Part shown: positions 51,480-62,198 of the stretch, piece after piece
Numbering within the stretch: the first letter of the stretch is position 1
Layout: each line of letters begins with the position of its first letter
Source of the DNA: Luteimonas granuli
GTDB taxonomy: Bacteria; Pseudomonadota; Gammaproteobacteria; Xanthomonadales; Xanthomonadaceae
DNA length: 64,000 bases
Direction: 5' to 3'
Assembly: GCF_007795095.1 (NCBI RefSeq)
Contig: NZ_CP042218.1
Span: forward strand, 1,736,001-1,800,000
Notes under the pieces: model-generated
What the model saw: the letters and a program-made list of their open reading frames with translations, nothing else
What the model was told of the DNA's origin: nothing
Database searches by the model: none
Position numbers and translations under genes: made by a program

Positions 51480-54245
51480 ATGACGCGCCTGGTCCTGATC
51501 GACGGTTCCTCCTACCTCTACCGCGCCTTCCATGCGCTGCCCCCGCTGTCCAACGCGGAAGGCGAGCCGACCGGCGCGCTGTTCGGCGTGGTCAACATGC
51601 TGCGCGCGACGCTGAAGGAGCGGCCCGACTACGTCGCCTTCGTCGTCGATGCGCCGGGGAAGACCTTCCGCGACGACCTGTACCCCGAGTACAAGGCCAA
51701 CCGCCCGCCCATGCCCGACGACCTGCGCGCGCAGGTGCAGCCGATGTGCGACGTGGTCGAGGCCCTGGGCATGCCGATCCTGCGCGTGCCCGGCGTCGAG
51801 GCGGACGATGTCATCGGCACCCTGGCCCTGGCGGCCGCGGGCGAGGGCATCGACGTCACCATCTCGACCGGCGACAAGGACTTCGCCCAGCTGGTGCGGC
51901 CCGGCGTGGCCCTCGTCAACACCATGAGCGGCACCCGCACCGACTCCGACGAGGCGGTGATCGCGAAGTTCGGCGTGCGCCCGGACCAGATCGTCGACCT
52001 GCTGGCGCTGATGGGCGATGCCATCGACAACATCCGGGGCGTGGACAAGTGCGGGCCCAAGACCGCGGCCAAGTGGCTGGCGGCCTATGACAGCCTGGAT
52101 GGCGTGATCGCCGCGGCGCCGGAGATCAAGGGCAAGGTGGGCGAGAACCTCCGCGCGGTACTCGAGCGGCTGCCGCTCAACCGCACGCTGGCGACGATCC
52201 GCACCGACGTGCCGCTCGACGTCGGTGCGGCCGACCTCCGCCTGCGCGAGCCCCACGTCGAGACGCTGCGCGCGCTCTACACCCGCTACGGATTCGTGCA
52301 GGCGCTCAAGGAGCTCGACGGTGGCAGCGCCAACGGCGTGGTCCCGGCGAGGGCCGCGATCGGGCGCGCGGGCAGCGGATTCGTCGCGCCGGCCGCGACC
52401 GCGGCGGATGCGGCGCTGGACCCCGCGCTGGCGGCTCCCGGCGCGTACGAGGCGATCTTCGACGCGGCCGCGCTGGAAGCCTGGATCGCGCGCCTGCGCG
52501 AGGCCGGCATCTTCGCGCTGGACACCGAGACCGATTCGCTGGACCCGCTGCGCGCCAGCCTGGTGGGCGTGAGCTTCTGCTGCGAGCCCGGCCGCGCCGC
52601 CTATCTGCCGCTGGCGCATGACTATCCCGGCGTGCGCGCCCAGCTCGATCGCGACCAGGCGCTGGACCTGCTGCGCCCGTTGCTGGAGGACGCCGCGGTG
52701 CGCAAGATCGGCCAGAACGGCAAGTACGACCTGCACGTGCTCCGCCGCCACGGGATCGACGTCGCCGGCTATGCCGACGACACCCTGCTGGAAAGCTTCG
52801 TGCTCGACTCCGGGCGGGCGCGCCACGACATGGATTCGCTGGCGCGGCGCGAGCTCGGCTTCCAGACCACCGCCTACGCCGAGGTGGCCGGCAAGGGCGC
52901 CAAGCAGATCCCGTTCTCCCAGGTCGCCATCGACGATGCCACCGGCTACGCGGCCGAGGATGCCGACGTCACCCTGCGCCTGCACCGCGTGCTTTCCGCG
53001 CGGCTGGAGGCCGAGCCGGGCCTGCTGCCGGTCTACCGCGATATCGAGATGCCGCTGGTCGGGGTGCTGGCCCGCGTCGAGGCCAACGGCGTGCTGCTCG
53101 ACGGTGCCGAACTGCGGCGCCAGGGCGCGGACCTGGGGCGGCGCATGCTCGAGCTGCAACAGCGCGCCACCGGACTCGCCGGGCGCAGCTTCAACCTGGA
53201 TTCGCCGAAGCAGGTCTGCGCGCTGCTCTACGACGAGCTCAAGCTGCCGATGCTGGTGAAGACCCCCAAGGGCCAGCCTTCGGCCAACGAGGAGGCGCTG
53301 GAGGCCATCGCCGACCTGCACGAGCTGCCGCGGGTGATCCTCGACTACCGCGGCCTCGCCAAGCTGCGCGGCACCTATACCGACAAGCTGCCGGAGATGG
53401 TCAATCCGGAGACCGGGCGCCTGCACACCAGCTACCAGCAGGCCGGCGCCGCCACCGGCCGCCTGGCATCCAGCGACCCGAACCTGCAGAACATCCCGAT
53501 CCGCACCGAGGACGGCCGTCGCATCCGCACCGCCTTCGTCGCCCCGCCGGGGCGGAAGATCGTGGCCTGCGACTACTCGCAGATCGAGCTGCGGATCATG
53601 GCCCACCTCTCGCAGGACGCCGGCCTGGTCGCGGCCTTCGAGGCCGGCGCGGACATCCACCGGGCCACGGCGGCGGAAGTCTTCGGGCGCAGGCTGGAGG
53701 AGGTCACGGGTGACGAGCGTCGCGCCGCCAAGGCGATCAACTTCGGCCTGATGTACGGCATGGGCGCGTTCGGCCTGGCGCGCAACCTCGGCATCTCGCG
53801 GGGCGAGGCCCAGGACTACATCGCGCTGTACTTTTCCCGCTACCCCGGCGTACGTGACTTCATGGAGCGCACCCGCGCCCATGCCCGCGAGCACGGCCAT
53901 GTCGAAACCGTCTTCGGCCGCCGGCTGTGGCTGGAGTACATCAGCCGCGGCACCCAGGCCCAGCGCGCGGGCGCCGAGCGCGCCGCGATCAACGCGCCCA
54001 TGCAGGGCACGGCGGCGGACATCATCAAGCGGGCGATGGTCTCGGTGGACGGATGGCTGCAGCCGCACCGCGAACGCGCGCTGATGATCCTGCAGGTGCA
54101 CGACGAACTGGTGTTCGAATGCGAGGAAGGCTTCGTCGACACCCTGCTGGCGGAGGTCACTGCGCGCATGACGGCGGCGGCTGAACTGCGGGTGCCGCTG
54201 GTGGTCGACAGCGGGGTCGGAGACAACTGGGAGCAGGCGCACTGA
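51480..54245 (+). CDS. polA: DNA polymerase I
   Basis: 921 residues. The N-terminal 5'-3' exonuclease (about 1-290) has LIDGSSYLYRAFHAL, VEADDVIGTLA and TGDKDFAQLV. The 3'-5' proofreading domain keeps its metal ligands (ALDTETDSLD, YAAEDADVTL). The polymerase domain (about 520-921) has ACDYSQIELRIMAHLS, the O-helix RRAAKAINFGLMYG and QVHDELVFE. It fills gaps in repair and removes RNA primers. An sRNA gene follows it. Confidence 0.97.
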   Translation: MTRLVLIDGSSYLYRAFHALPPLSNAEGEPTGALFGVVNMLRATLKERPDYVAFVVDAPGKTFRDDLYPEYKANRPPMPDDLRAQVQPMCDVVEALGMPILRVPGVEADDVIGTLALAAAGEGIDVTISTGDKDFAQLVRPGVALVNTMSGTRTDSDEAVIAKFGVRPDQIVDLLALMGDAIDNIRGVDKCGPKTAAKWLAAYDSLDGVIAAAPEIKGKVGENLRAVLERLPLNRTLATIRTDVPLDVGAADLRLREPHVETLRALYTRYGFVQALKELDGGSANGVVPARAAIGRAGSGFVAPAATAADAALDPALAAPGAYEAIFDAAALEAWIARLREAGIFALDTETDSLDPLRASLVGVSFCCEPGRAAYLPLAHDYPGVRAQLDRDQALDLLRPLLEDAAVRKIGQNGKYDLHVLRRHGIDVAGYADDTLLESFVLDSGRARHDMDSLARRELGFQTTAYAEVAGKGAKQIPFSQVAIDDATGYAAEDADVTLRLHRVLSARLEAEPGLLPVYRDIEMPLVGVLARVEANGVLLDGAELRRQGADLGRRMLELQQRATGLAGRSFNLDSPKQVCALLYDELKLPMLVKTPKGQPSANEEALEAIADLHELPRVILDYRGLAKLRGTYTDKLPEMVNPETGRLHTSYQQAGAATGRLASSDPNLQNIPIRTEDGRRIRTAFVAPPGRKIVACDYSQIELRIMAHLSQDAGLVAAFEAGADIHRATAAEVFGRRLEEVTGDERRAAKAINFGLMYGMGAFGLARNLGISRGEAQDYIALYFSRYPGVRDFMERTRAHAREHGHVETVFGRRLWLEYISRGTQAQRAGAERAAINAPMQGTAADIIKRAMVSVDGWLQPHRERALMILQVHDELVFECEEGFVDTLLAEVTARMTAAAELRVPLVVDSGVGDNWEQAH

Positions 54246-54398
54246 GTATTCAGGAGTCCGGTGGACCAGCGTCGCAAAGGGGCAGAACCGGACGTTCGCG
54301 GGCAGCCCTGCGGGCGCTGGTAAACCCAGCCTGAATCCAACAGGACTTTAACGCCGATCTTCACGAACCATCAATGTTCAAGGTGGTCATATAGCCCG

Positions 54399-54522
54399 TG
54401 ACAGATGCAAGGTCTGTCGCAGATCACTCCCCTCCCCTGGAGTTGATCGACCCCGGAACGACGGCTTCTCCCCGAGCCCCGTTCTCCAGCCCCGCCGGCC
54501 CCCCCTGCCTGCGGGGCTTTTT
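54399..54522 (+). ncRNA. sX13: sX13-like small RNA
   Basis: About 120 nt downstream of polA, with a possible -10 box CATATA (54388-54393). It has a 5' hairpin GACAGA/TCTGTC, then GATCACTCC/GGAGTTGATC with the loop CCTCCCCT, a region with TTCTCCCCGAGCCCC, and a terminator stem AGCCCCGC/GCGGGGCT followed by TTTTTC. C-rich loops and the position next to polA are features of sX13, a Xanthomonas sRNA that controls virulence and motility genes. The 5' end is approximate. Confidence 0.7.
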
Positions 54523-54559
54523 CTTGCGTGCAGTTGGCGCGTTGTCGCGCCTTGGAGTC

Positions 54560-54957
54560 GCCTCGTTGGGGTCCGCGCAGCCCGTCCCGCGCACAGGGGG
54601 TGTGCTCCCCCGGCCGTCTCTGCGTCCTGCTCCCATCGGCCGGCCGCCGGCCATCCATGGCCGGCTGTCCGCACACCCCCTGTGCGCGGGACGGGCTCCG
54701 ACGTTCTGCGGCTTCGGGAGGGAAGATCAAGAGCAGCAGGAGCGGTCGCGAGCAGGGCGGCTCCTGGTCATGACGCCCCACGTTTCGACGTGGACGTCGA
54801 CGTGGCCCTCGTCCCGACCGCGACCCAAGGTCGTGCCCGCCGCGGATGCAGGGGGGATGCCCAGAGCCGGCCATGGATGGCCGGCGGCCGGATCTGGGAG
54901 CAGGACGCGGAGAATCCGGCTGGGCATCCCCCCCCTGCGTCCGTGGCGGGCGGCCAG
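54560..54957 (-). repeat. Composite palindromic repeat, copy 2 (inverted relative to copy 1)
   Basis: Contains element B (about 54591-54690, outer stem GCACAGGGGGTGTGC) and element A (about 54846-54950, stem GGGGGGATGCCCAG with complement) in reverse order to 1-365. The linker is also conserved (GATCTTCCCTCCCGAAGCC on the minus strand). In each element the loop GGGAGCAGGACGC(G/A)GAGA and the GCCGGCCAT/ATGGCCGGC hairpin are kept while the arms change together. Confidence 0.8.
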
Positions 54958-55012
54958 CACTCGAACGGAGCGCCCCTGGCGGCCGGCCCGGACTCGAACG
55001 GAGCGTCCCCTC
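54957..55012 (+). repeat. Short tandem duplication upstream of glk
   Basis: ACTCGAACGGAGCG followed by (C/T)CCCCT occurs twice, 36 bases apart, with GGCGGCCGG between. It fills the space between repeat copy 2 and glk. The role is unknown. Confidence 0.6.
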
Positions 55013-55060
55013 GATGGGGGAGAAGAACCTTTTTCTTGGTCCGGTGATTACAGTGGCCCC

Positions 55061-56067
55061 ATGAGCCCGCCCGAACCGATCGGTGCCGACCTCGCCCTGA
55101 TCGCCGACATCGGCGGCACCAATGCGCGCTTTGCCCTGTGCGATCCTTCGCGGCCGCTGCCCGAGCTGCTGCGACCGGTATCGCTGCGCGACGCGGACCA
55201 CGCCAGCCTGCAGCACGCCGCGGAGGCCTACCTGGCTAGCGTCGGGATCCGGCCGCGGCGCGCCTCGATCGCGCTGGCCTGTCCGGTCGTGGGCGACGAC
55301 ATCCGCCTGACCAACCGCGCCTGGTCGTTCAACCGCCACGAACTGCGGGCCTCGCTCGGCCTGGACGAACTGCGCCTGATCAACGACTTCGGGGCCATCG
55401 CGCGTGCGGTGCCGCTGCTCGGGCCGGAGGAGCGGGAGGTGCTCCATGGCCCGGACCAGACGCTGGCGCAGGGACCGGTCAGCGTACTGGGACCCGGGAC
55501 AGGCCTGGGCGTCGCCCTGCTCGTGGGCGACGCCACCGGGGGCTGGCGGGTCGTGGAGACGGAGGGCGGCCACGTCGGCTTCGCGCCACAGGACGAGGAG
55601 GAGCGTGCACTGGCCGACCGGGCCACCGTGCTCCACGGCCGGGCCTCGTGGGAGCGGCTGCTTTCCGGCAGTGGACTCGCGTTGATCGACGCGGTGCTCG
55701 GCGAGCGCGCCGGCGCGCCGGCATCTCCGCCGCGGGAAGCGCCGGAAGTCGTGGCTGCGGCCCTCGGCGGCGGCGATCCGGTCGCGCGGCAGGCGCTCGC
55801 GCGCTTCTGCGCCATCCTCGGCAGCGTGGCGGGCGACGTCGCCCTGGTGCACGGTGCGCGCGCGGTCGTGGTCGCAGGGGGATCGTGCCCCGCTTCCTGC
55901 CCTTCCTGCGCAGCAGCGCGTTCCGGGAACGCTTCCTCGACAAGGGCCGCTTCGCCGCCTGGCTGGAGCCGGTCGCCATCCAGGTCGTGACCCATCCCAA
56001 CCCGGGCCTGCTGGGAGCGGCCGCGGCGCTGCGCGAGCCCGTACCCGATCCGATCGGACGCCCGTAG
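55061..56067 (+). CDS. glk: Glucokinase (one frameshift near the 3' end)
   Basis: If corrected, 335 residues. The sugar-kinase motifs are intact: [14 protein letters not shown] (ATP phosphate), [10 protein letters not shown] (catalytic Asp), [25 protein letters not shown] and VVVAGG. At GGGGG 55877-55881 one base is missing: adding a G continues as [20 protein letters not shown] to the stop at 56067, the normal end of Glk. As printed, the frame instead ends at 55990. It phosphorylates glucose. ATG 55061 has no clear ribosome-binding site. Confidence 0.88.
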
Positions 56068-56148
56068 GGAGGGCGTCGCAGCCTACACGTGCCATGCACC
56101 GCGGCCGGGCCATGGTCCGACATCCGCGGGGCCGGCGAGGTGACGGGC

Positions 56149-56676
56149 ATGACCCGGACGGGTGATGGAGGACAGAAGGCTGTCGCCGAAGCGCGACCCG
56201 AGGCCGTGATGCGCCATCATCGCGCGGCATGGCGCGTGGAGCGCATCGCCTGGGCGACGATGGCGCTGCTGTTGCTGGGGGCGGTGCTGGGCGCGTTCGG
56301 AGGAGGCCCCCTCAGTCACGCCCGCTCGGGTTCGCCGGAGGCGGTGCAGCTCGAGTACCAGCGCCTGCTGCGTGCCGCCGCGCCCACGGAGTACCGGTTG
56401 CTGATCCAGCCTTCGTTCGCGGCCGATGGGCGCGTGGCGGTGCGGATCGACCAGGCCCTGGTGGAGCTGATGCAGCTCGAGTCCATCGTCCCCGAGCCCG
56501 ACGCGGTGGCGGCAGGTGCCGGCTACACGGAGTTCTCCTTCCGCATCGCGCCGGACAGGCGTTCGGTCGCGCACGTGGTCCTGCGCTTCAAGCCGGCCAC
56601 CTTCGGGCGCTTCAGCGGCGAGCTGTCCGTGGACGGGGCGCCGCCGCTGGCGGTCTCCCATTTCGTCTATCCCTGA
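56149..56676 (+). CDS. Single-pass membrane protein, unknown
   Basis: About 175 residues from ATG 56149 (preceded by GAGGTGA). One membrane helix (WATMALLLLGAVLGAFGG) is followed by a soluble domain (YRLLIQPSFAADGRVAVRID, FSFRIAPDRRSVAHVVLRF). No family was recognised with confidence. The next gene begins 9 bases downstream and encodes a DUF421 protein, so the two are probably an operon and may form one membrane complex. Confidence 0.75.
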   Translation: MTRTGDGGQKAVAEARPEAVMRHHRAAWRVERIAWATMALLLLGAVLGAFGGGPLSHARSGSPEAVQLEYQRLLRAAAPTEYRLLIQPSFAADGRVAVRIDQALVELMQLESIVPEPDAVAAGAGYTEFSFRIAPDRRSVAHVVLRFKPATFGRFSGELSVDGAPPLAVSHFVYP

Positions 56677-56685
56677 GGGCGTCCC

Positions 56686-57132
56686 ATGGAACCCGTCTTC
56701 CGCGGCATCACCATCTATCTGTTCCTGTGGCTGATCTTCCGCGTGTCCGGGAAACGCACGCTGGCCCAGACCTCGCCCTTCGAACTGGTGCTGCTCCTGA
56801 TCATCTCCGAGGTGACCAACCAGGCCATGGTGGACAGCGACCATTCGATCACCAATGCGATCCTGCTGATCATCACGCTGGTCGGGATGAGCATCCTGCT
56901 TTCGGTGATCAAGCATTACTCGCCGGCGGCGAGCCGCTGGCTCGAAGGCCTGCCGCTCCCGCTGGTGCGGGATGGAGAGCTGCTGCGGGAAAACCTGGAC
57001 AAGACCCGGGTCGACGAGGCCGAGATCATGAAGTCGGCCCGCTGCACCCAGGGCGTGGACAGGATGGACGACGTCAGGGACGCCACCATCGAGAACGATG
57101 GAACGATATCGATCGTGCCCAGGGAGCCCTGA
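56686..57132 (+). CDS. DUF421/YetF-domain membrane protein
   Basis: 148 residues. Membrane helices at the N-terminus (GITIYLFLWLIFRVSGKRTLAQ, then FELVLLLIISEVTNQAMV) are followed by the YetF-like soluble part (LVRDGELLRENLDKTRVDEAEIM). The family is widespread; its biochemical role is unknown. ATG 56686 follows GAGGGCGTCCC. Confidence 0.88.
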   Translation: MEPVFRGITIYLFLWLIFRVSGKRTLAQTSPFELVLLLIISEVTNQAMVDSDHSITNAILLIITLVGMSILLSVIKHYSPAASRWLEGLPLPLVRDGELLRENLDKTRVDEAEIMKSARCTQGVDRMDDVRDATIENDGTISIVPREP

Positions 57133-57141
57133 ACCGCCGGC

Positions 57142-58213
<1,072 letters not shown>

Positions 58214-58233
58214 GTGTTGGCGAGGTGCGGGTT

Positions 58234-60621
58234 TCAGGGCTTCAGCGCGCGCTCGAAGAGTTCGAAGATCCGCCGGTACTGGTCGTACCACGAGTCGGAG
58301 TGCACGTAGCCGTGCCGCTCCATCGGATAGCTCGCCAGCTCCCACTTGTCCTTGCGCAGCTCGATCAGACGCTGCGCCAGCATGACCGAGTCGCGGTAGA
58401 ACACGTTGTCGTCGATCATGCCGTGCGCGATCAGCAGGTGGCCCTGCAGGCCTTCGGCGTATTCCATCGGCGAGGACTTCGCATAGGCCTCGGGATCGAG
58501 CTCCGGCGTGTTGAGGATGTTCGACGTGTAGCCGTGGTTGTACTGCGACCAGTCGGTGACCGGGCGCAGTGCGGCGCCGGCGTGGAACTTCTCCGGCTCG
58601 CGGAACATGGCCATGAAGCTCATGAAGCCGCCGTAGCTGCCGCCGTAGATGCCCACGCGCTCGCGGTCGCCCTGGCGGTTGGCCACCAGCCAGTCGATGC
58701 CGTCGAGATAGTCCTCGAGCTCGGGATGGCCCATCTGGCGGTAGATCGCCGTGCGCCAGTCGCGGCCGTAGCCTTCCGACGCGCGGAAGTCGAGGTCCAG
58801 CACGATGTAGCCCTGCTGCACCAGCAGGTTGTGGAACATCTGCTCGCGGAAATAGTTCGGATAGCGGTCGCTGACGTTCTGCAGGTAGCCGGCGCCGTGC
58901 ACGAACAGCACGATCGGATAGGTGCGGCCCGGCTCCCTCGTCGCGGGGCCGTAGTACTTGCCCCAGATGGTGCCGGCGCCGTGCTTCGAGGGCACCTGCA
59001 CGGTCTCCGGCTGCAGCCAGTCGTAGGCCTTGAACTCCGTCGTACGGGTGTCGGTGAGCTGGCGCGCTCGGCCGCCCGCGGCGTCGACCACCGACAGCTG
59101 CGGCGGCATGTAGCTTGAGGAGTGGCGCACCAGCAGCCTGCCGCCGTCGGGCGAGGCCACGAAGTCCTCGACGCCGTCGAGCGCGGTCAGCTCGCGCACC
59201 TCGCCACCGCCGGTGTCGACATGGCAGACCTCGTAGTCGCCCGGGCGTGCACGGTTGCAGAGGAACAGGAAGCTCCGGCCGTCCGCGGCCAGCACCGGCA
59301 TCGACGCCTCCCAGCGGCCCGAGGTCAGCGCGCGGGCGCGGCCGCCGGCCGAGGTGTACAGGTGCGACCAGCCCGATTCCTCGGAAAGGAACCAGAGCGT
59401 GCGACCGTCCGGCAGCCAGCCGAACTCGTTGAAGCTCCAGTTGATCCAGGCCTCGTCGGTGAGGCGATGGACCGGCTGCAGCGTCGCGCCGGCCAGGTCG
59501 ACGGTCGCGAGCCAGCGATCCTTGTTGTCCACCGAATGCAGCATCAGCGCCAGGCCGCGGCCGTCATCGCTCCAGCGCGCGCCGGTCGAGACATCACCGC
59601 CCCAGCCCTCGATGCGCACGGGACGGTTGCCCTTGAGCGCGTCCTTGCCGGCGGCCTTGCGCAGCGCCGACAGCGGATCGGAGGCGATTCCCGGCAACGG
59701 ATCGGTCTTCAGTTCGCGCACCGTGCCGTCGGCCACCGAGACCAGCCAGAACGACTGCGGTGCCGGGTCGTTGCGGCCGACCCGGGTGCGCACGTCCTCG
59801 AATTCCTCGTAGCCGGATTCGGTGACGTACTTCGGCATCTTCCCCGCCTGGCCGGAATCGCCCTTGGCCTGGGTGACGGCGAACAGCCAGCGGCCGTCCG
59901 GTGACAGCGCGCTGCCCTGGATCTCCACGTCCTTGCCCAGGTAGGCCGGCGCCGGCGGCCGGCTGGGGTCGGCGCTGCGCCAGGCCTCGGCCTGGAGGCG
60001 CATCTCCTCGCGGCGCTCGCGCTCCGTGCGCAGGGTCTGGATGTAGCGAAGCTGGCGCTCGCGCAGCGCATCCGCCTTCGGCGGCGTGCCCGGCGCGTCC
60101 TCCGCCTTCAGGCTCGCGGCCTGGCCGGCGCCGGTCGCGGCGGTCCAGCGGAACCAGTCGTTGCCGCTGCGCCAGGACAGCGCGCCCTCGCGCCCCCACT
60201 GCAGCTGCGATTCGCCGGCCTCGGTGCGGGTCAGCTGGGTCAGGACGCCGCTCCGCAGGTCGCGGACGAAGACGTCGCCGTTGCGCAGGAAGGCCATGCG
60301 CGCGCGGGTCGCGTCGTAGACCGGATCGCCAGCGTCCATGCGACCGCGCGCCGCACCGTCCAGCAGGCTCGCCGCGCCGCCTTCGATCGGCTGGGCGAAG
60401 GTGTCGCGCACGTTGCTGCCGGCGCGCTTGGCCGTGTAGTAGGCGGTGGCGCCGTCCCAGGACCACCACGCGCGCTCCACCGGCGCCCCGATCCAGTCCG
60501 GGTCGGCCATGACCCGGTGCAGGTCCAGGACCTGTGCCGGCTGGGCCAGGGCCGTGGAGGCGGGCGCGATGGCGAGCAGCAGCGACAGCGGAAGGAGGAC
60601 GAGGGCGGAGCGATGGCGCAT
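58234..60621 (-). CDS. S9-family prolyl oligopeptidase, secreted
   Basis: 795 residues. It has a signal peptide (LVLLPLSLLLAIAPASTALA), a propeller domain (about 60-560), and a catalytic domain with Ser662 in YGGSYGGF, Asp in MIDDNVFYRD and His in MERHGYVH. It is a second exopeptidase-like S9 enzyme besides 42415-44670, and it lacks the EE pair seen there. It probably degrades peptides in the periplasm. Confidence 0.92.
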   Translation of the reverse strand: MRHRSALVLLPLSLLLAIAPASTALAQPAQVLDLHRVMADPDWIGAPVERAWWSWDGATAYYTAKRAGSNVRDTFAQPIEGGAASLLDGAARGRMDAGDPVYDATRARMAFLRNGDVFVRDLRSGVLTQLTRTEAGESQLQWGREGALSWRSGNDWFRWTAATGAGQAASLKAEDAPGTPPKADALRERQLRYIQTLRTERERREEMRLQAEAWRSADPSRPPAPAYLGKDVEIQGSALSPDGRWLFAVTQAKGDSGQAGKMPKYVTESGYEEFEDVRTRVGRNDPAPQSFWLVSVADGTVRELKTDPLPGIASDPLSALRKAAGKDALKGNRPVRIEGWGGDVSTGARWSDDGRGLALMLHSVDNKDRWLATVDLAGATLQPVHRLTDEAWINWSFNEFGWLPDGRTLWFLSEESGWSHLYTSAGGRARALTSGRWEASMPVLAADGRSFLFLCNRARPGDYEVCHVDTGGGEVRELTALDGVEDFVASPDGGRLLVRHSSSYMPPQLSVVDAAGGRARQLTDTRTTEFKAYDWLQPETVQVPSKHGAGTIWGKYYGPATREPGRTYPIVLFVHGAGYLQNVSDRYPNYFREQMFHNLLVQQGYIVLDLDFRASEGYGRDWRTAIYRQMGHPELEDYLDGIDWLVANRQGDRERVGIYGGSYGGFMSFMAMFREPEKFHAGAALRPVTDWSQYNHGYTSNILNTPELDPEAYAKSSPMEYAEGLQGHLLIAHGMIDDNVFYRDSVMLAQRLIELRKDKWELASYPMERHGYVHSDSWYDQYRRIFELFERALKP

Positions 60622-60788
60622 GGTGCGGAGATCCCCAGGGTCGGTCGACGCGCCAGCCTATCAGTCGCGCGCGCGGGGGCTGTGGGCCGGTGGTCATGGG
60701 CCGGCTTCACGCGACCTGAACGCGGCGCGCGGCGCGGCCGCGCAGAATGCGGAGGCGCGCGGCGCCCGTCACCGCCGCGGAGAACGGC

Positions 60789-62198
60789 GTGGACGCCCTG
60801 CTGCTGTCGCGGATCCAGTTCGGCTTCGTGATCACCTTCCACATCCTGTTCCCGGCCTTCACCATCGGCCTGGCGCACTGGCTGGCCTTCCTCGAGTGGC
60901 GCTGGCTGCGCACGCAGGACGGCAAGTGGCGCGACCTCTACTTTTTCTGGCTGCGGATCTTCGCCATCAGCTTCGGCATGGGCGTGGTCAGCGGCATCGT
61001 GATGAGCTTCCAGTTCGGCACCAACTGGGCGGTGCTGTCGGACCGCGCCGGCGCGATCCTCGGCCCGCTGCTCTCCTACGAGGTGCTGACCGCGTTCTTC
61101 CTCGAGGCCAGCTTCCTGGGCGTGATGCTGTTCGGCTGGAACCGGGTGTCGCCGAAGCTGCACTTCCTCTCGACCTGCATGGTCGCGCTGGGCACGCTGT
61201 TCTCGACCTTCTGGATCCTGGCCGCCAACAGCTGGATGCAGACGCCGCAGGGGCACGAGATCGTCGACGGCATGTTCGTGCCGGTCGACTGGCTGGCGGT
61301 GATCTTCAATCCCTCGTTCCCTTACCGGCTGGTGCACATGGTGCTGGCCGCCTTCATCACCACCTGTTTCGTGATCGGGGGTGTCGGCGCCTGGTACCTG
61401 CGCCGGGGCGTGCACCTGGAGCAGGGCCGGACGATGCTGGCGCTGGCGGTGGCCTTCGCCGCCATCGCGCTGCCGCTGCAGGTGCTGGTCGGCGACCTGC
61501 ACGGACTCAACGTCCGCGACCACCAGCCGGTGAAGCTGGCGGCGATGGAAGGGCACTGGACGGCGGGCGAGCCCGGTGCCGGCGTGCCCCTGGTCCTGTT
61601 CGGCTGGCCGGACGAGGCCGGCGAGAGCAACCGCTACGAGATCGCCGTGCCCCGCCTCGGCAGCCTGATCCTGACCCACAGCTGGGACGGCGAATTCGAC
61701 GCGCTGGACACGGTGCCCCCGAGCGAACGGCCGCCGGTCGCGCCGGTGTTCTGGGGCTTCCGGATCATGGTCGGGCTCGGCGTGCTGATGCTGCTTCTGG
61801 CGCTGGCATCGGCCTGGGCCTGGCGGCGCGGCCGGCTGTTCGGATCGAAGTGGCTGCTCGACGGCTGGCGCCTGCTCAGTCCGGCCGGCTTCGTGGCCCT
61901 GCTCGCGGGCTGGTACGTGGTCGAGATCGGCCGCCAGCCCTGGGTGGTCTACGGGCTGATGCGCACCAGCGAGGCGGTCAGCCCCAACATCACCGCCGCC
62001 GCGGTCATGTCCTCGCTGCTGACCTACGCCGCGGCCTACGCGGTGATCTTCGGCGCCGGCAGCTGGTATCTGCTGGGCCTGGTCCGCAGGGGCCCGCAGC
62101 CCTTCGAGGAGCCGCCACGCACCGAGGGCGGCGAGAAGACGCCCGCGCGCCCCCTGTCGGTGGGCGAACCCGGACACGCGCGCTCGGAGGGTCCCTGA
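60789..62198 (+). CDS. cydA: Cytochrome bd-type quinol oxidase subunit I (CioA-like)
   Basis: 469 residues from GTG 60789, chosen because GCGGAGAAC lies at the right distance and CydA proteins begin MDALLLSRIQFG. The frame is open upstream to ATG 60747, which would add 14 residues. The heme-ligand and quinol motifs are present: LGVMLFGWNRV, GDLHGLNVRDHQPVKLAAMEG and GRQPWVVYG. The Q-loop is short, as in cyanide-insensitive CioA-type oxidases. It reduces O2 with ubiquinol. Confidence 0.95.
   Translation: MDALLLSRIQFGFVITFHILFPAFTIGLAHWLAFLEWRWLRTQDGKWRDLYFFWLRIFAISFGMGVVSGIVMSFQFGTNWAVLSDRAGAILGPLLSYEVLTAFFLEASFLGVMLFGWNRVSPKLHFLSTCMVALGTLFSTFWILAANSWMQTPQGHEIVDGMFVPVDWLAVIFNPSFPYRLVHMVLAAFITTCFVIGGVGAWYLRRGVHLEQGRTMLALAVAFAAIALPLQVLVGDLHGLNVRDHQPVKLAAMEGHWTAGEPGAGVPLVLFGWPDEAGESNRYEIAVPRLGSLILTHSWDGEFDALDTVPPSERPPVAPVFWGFRIMVGLGVLMLLLALASAWAWRRGRLFGSKWLLDGWRLLSPAGFVALLAGWYVVEIGRQPWVVYGLMRTSEAVSPNITAAAVMSSLLTYAAAYAVIFGAGSWYLLGLVRRGPQPFEEPPRTEGGEKTPARPLSVGEPGHARSEGP

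Noticed and set aside
54957..55012. tRNA-like GGACTCGAAC segment
   Set aside because: Only a T-arm-like string is present; no acceptor, D or anticodon arms can be folded around it.
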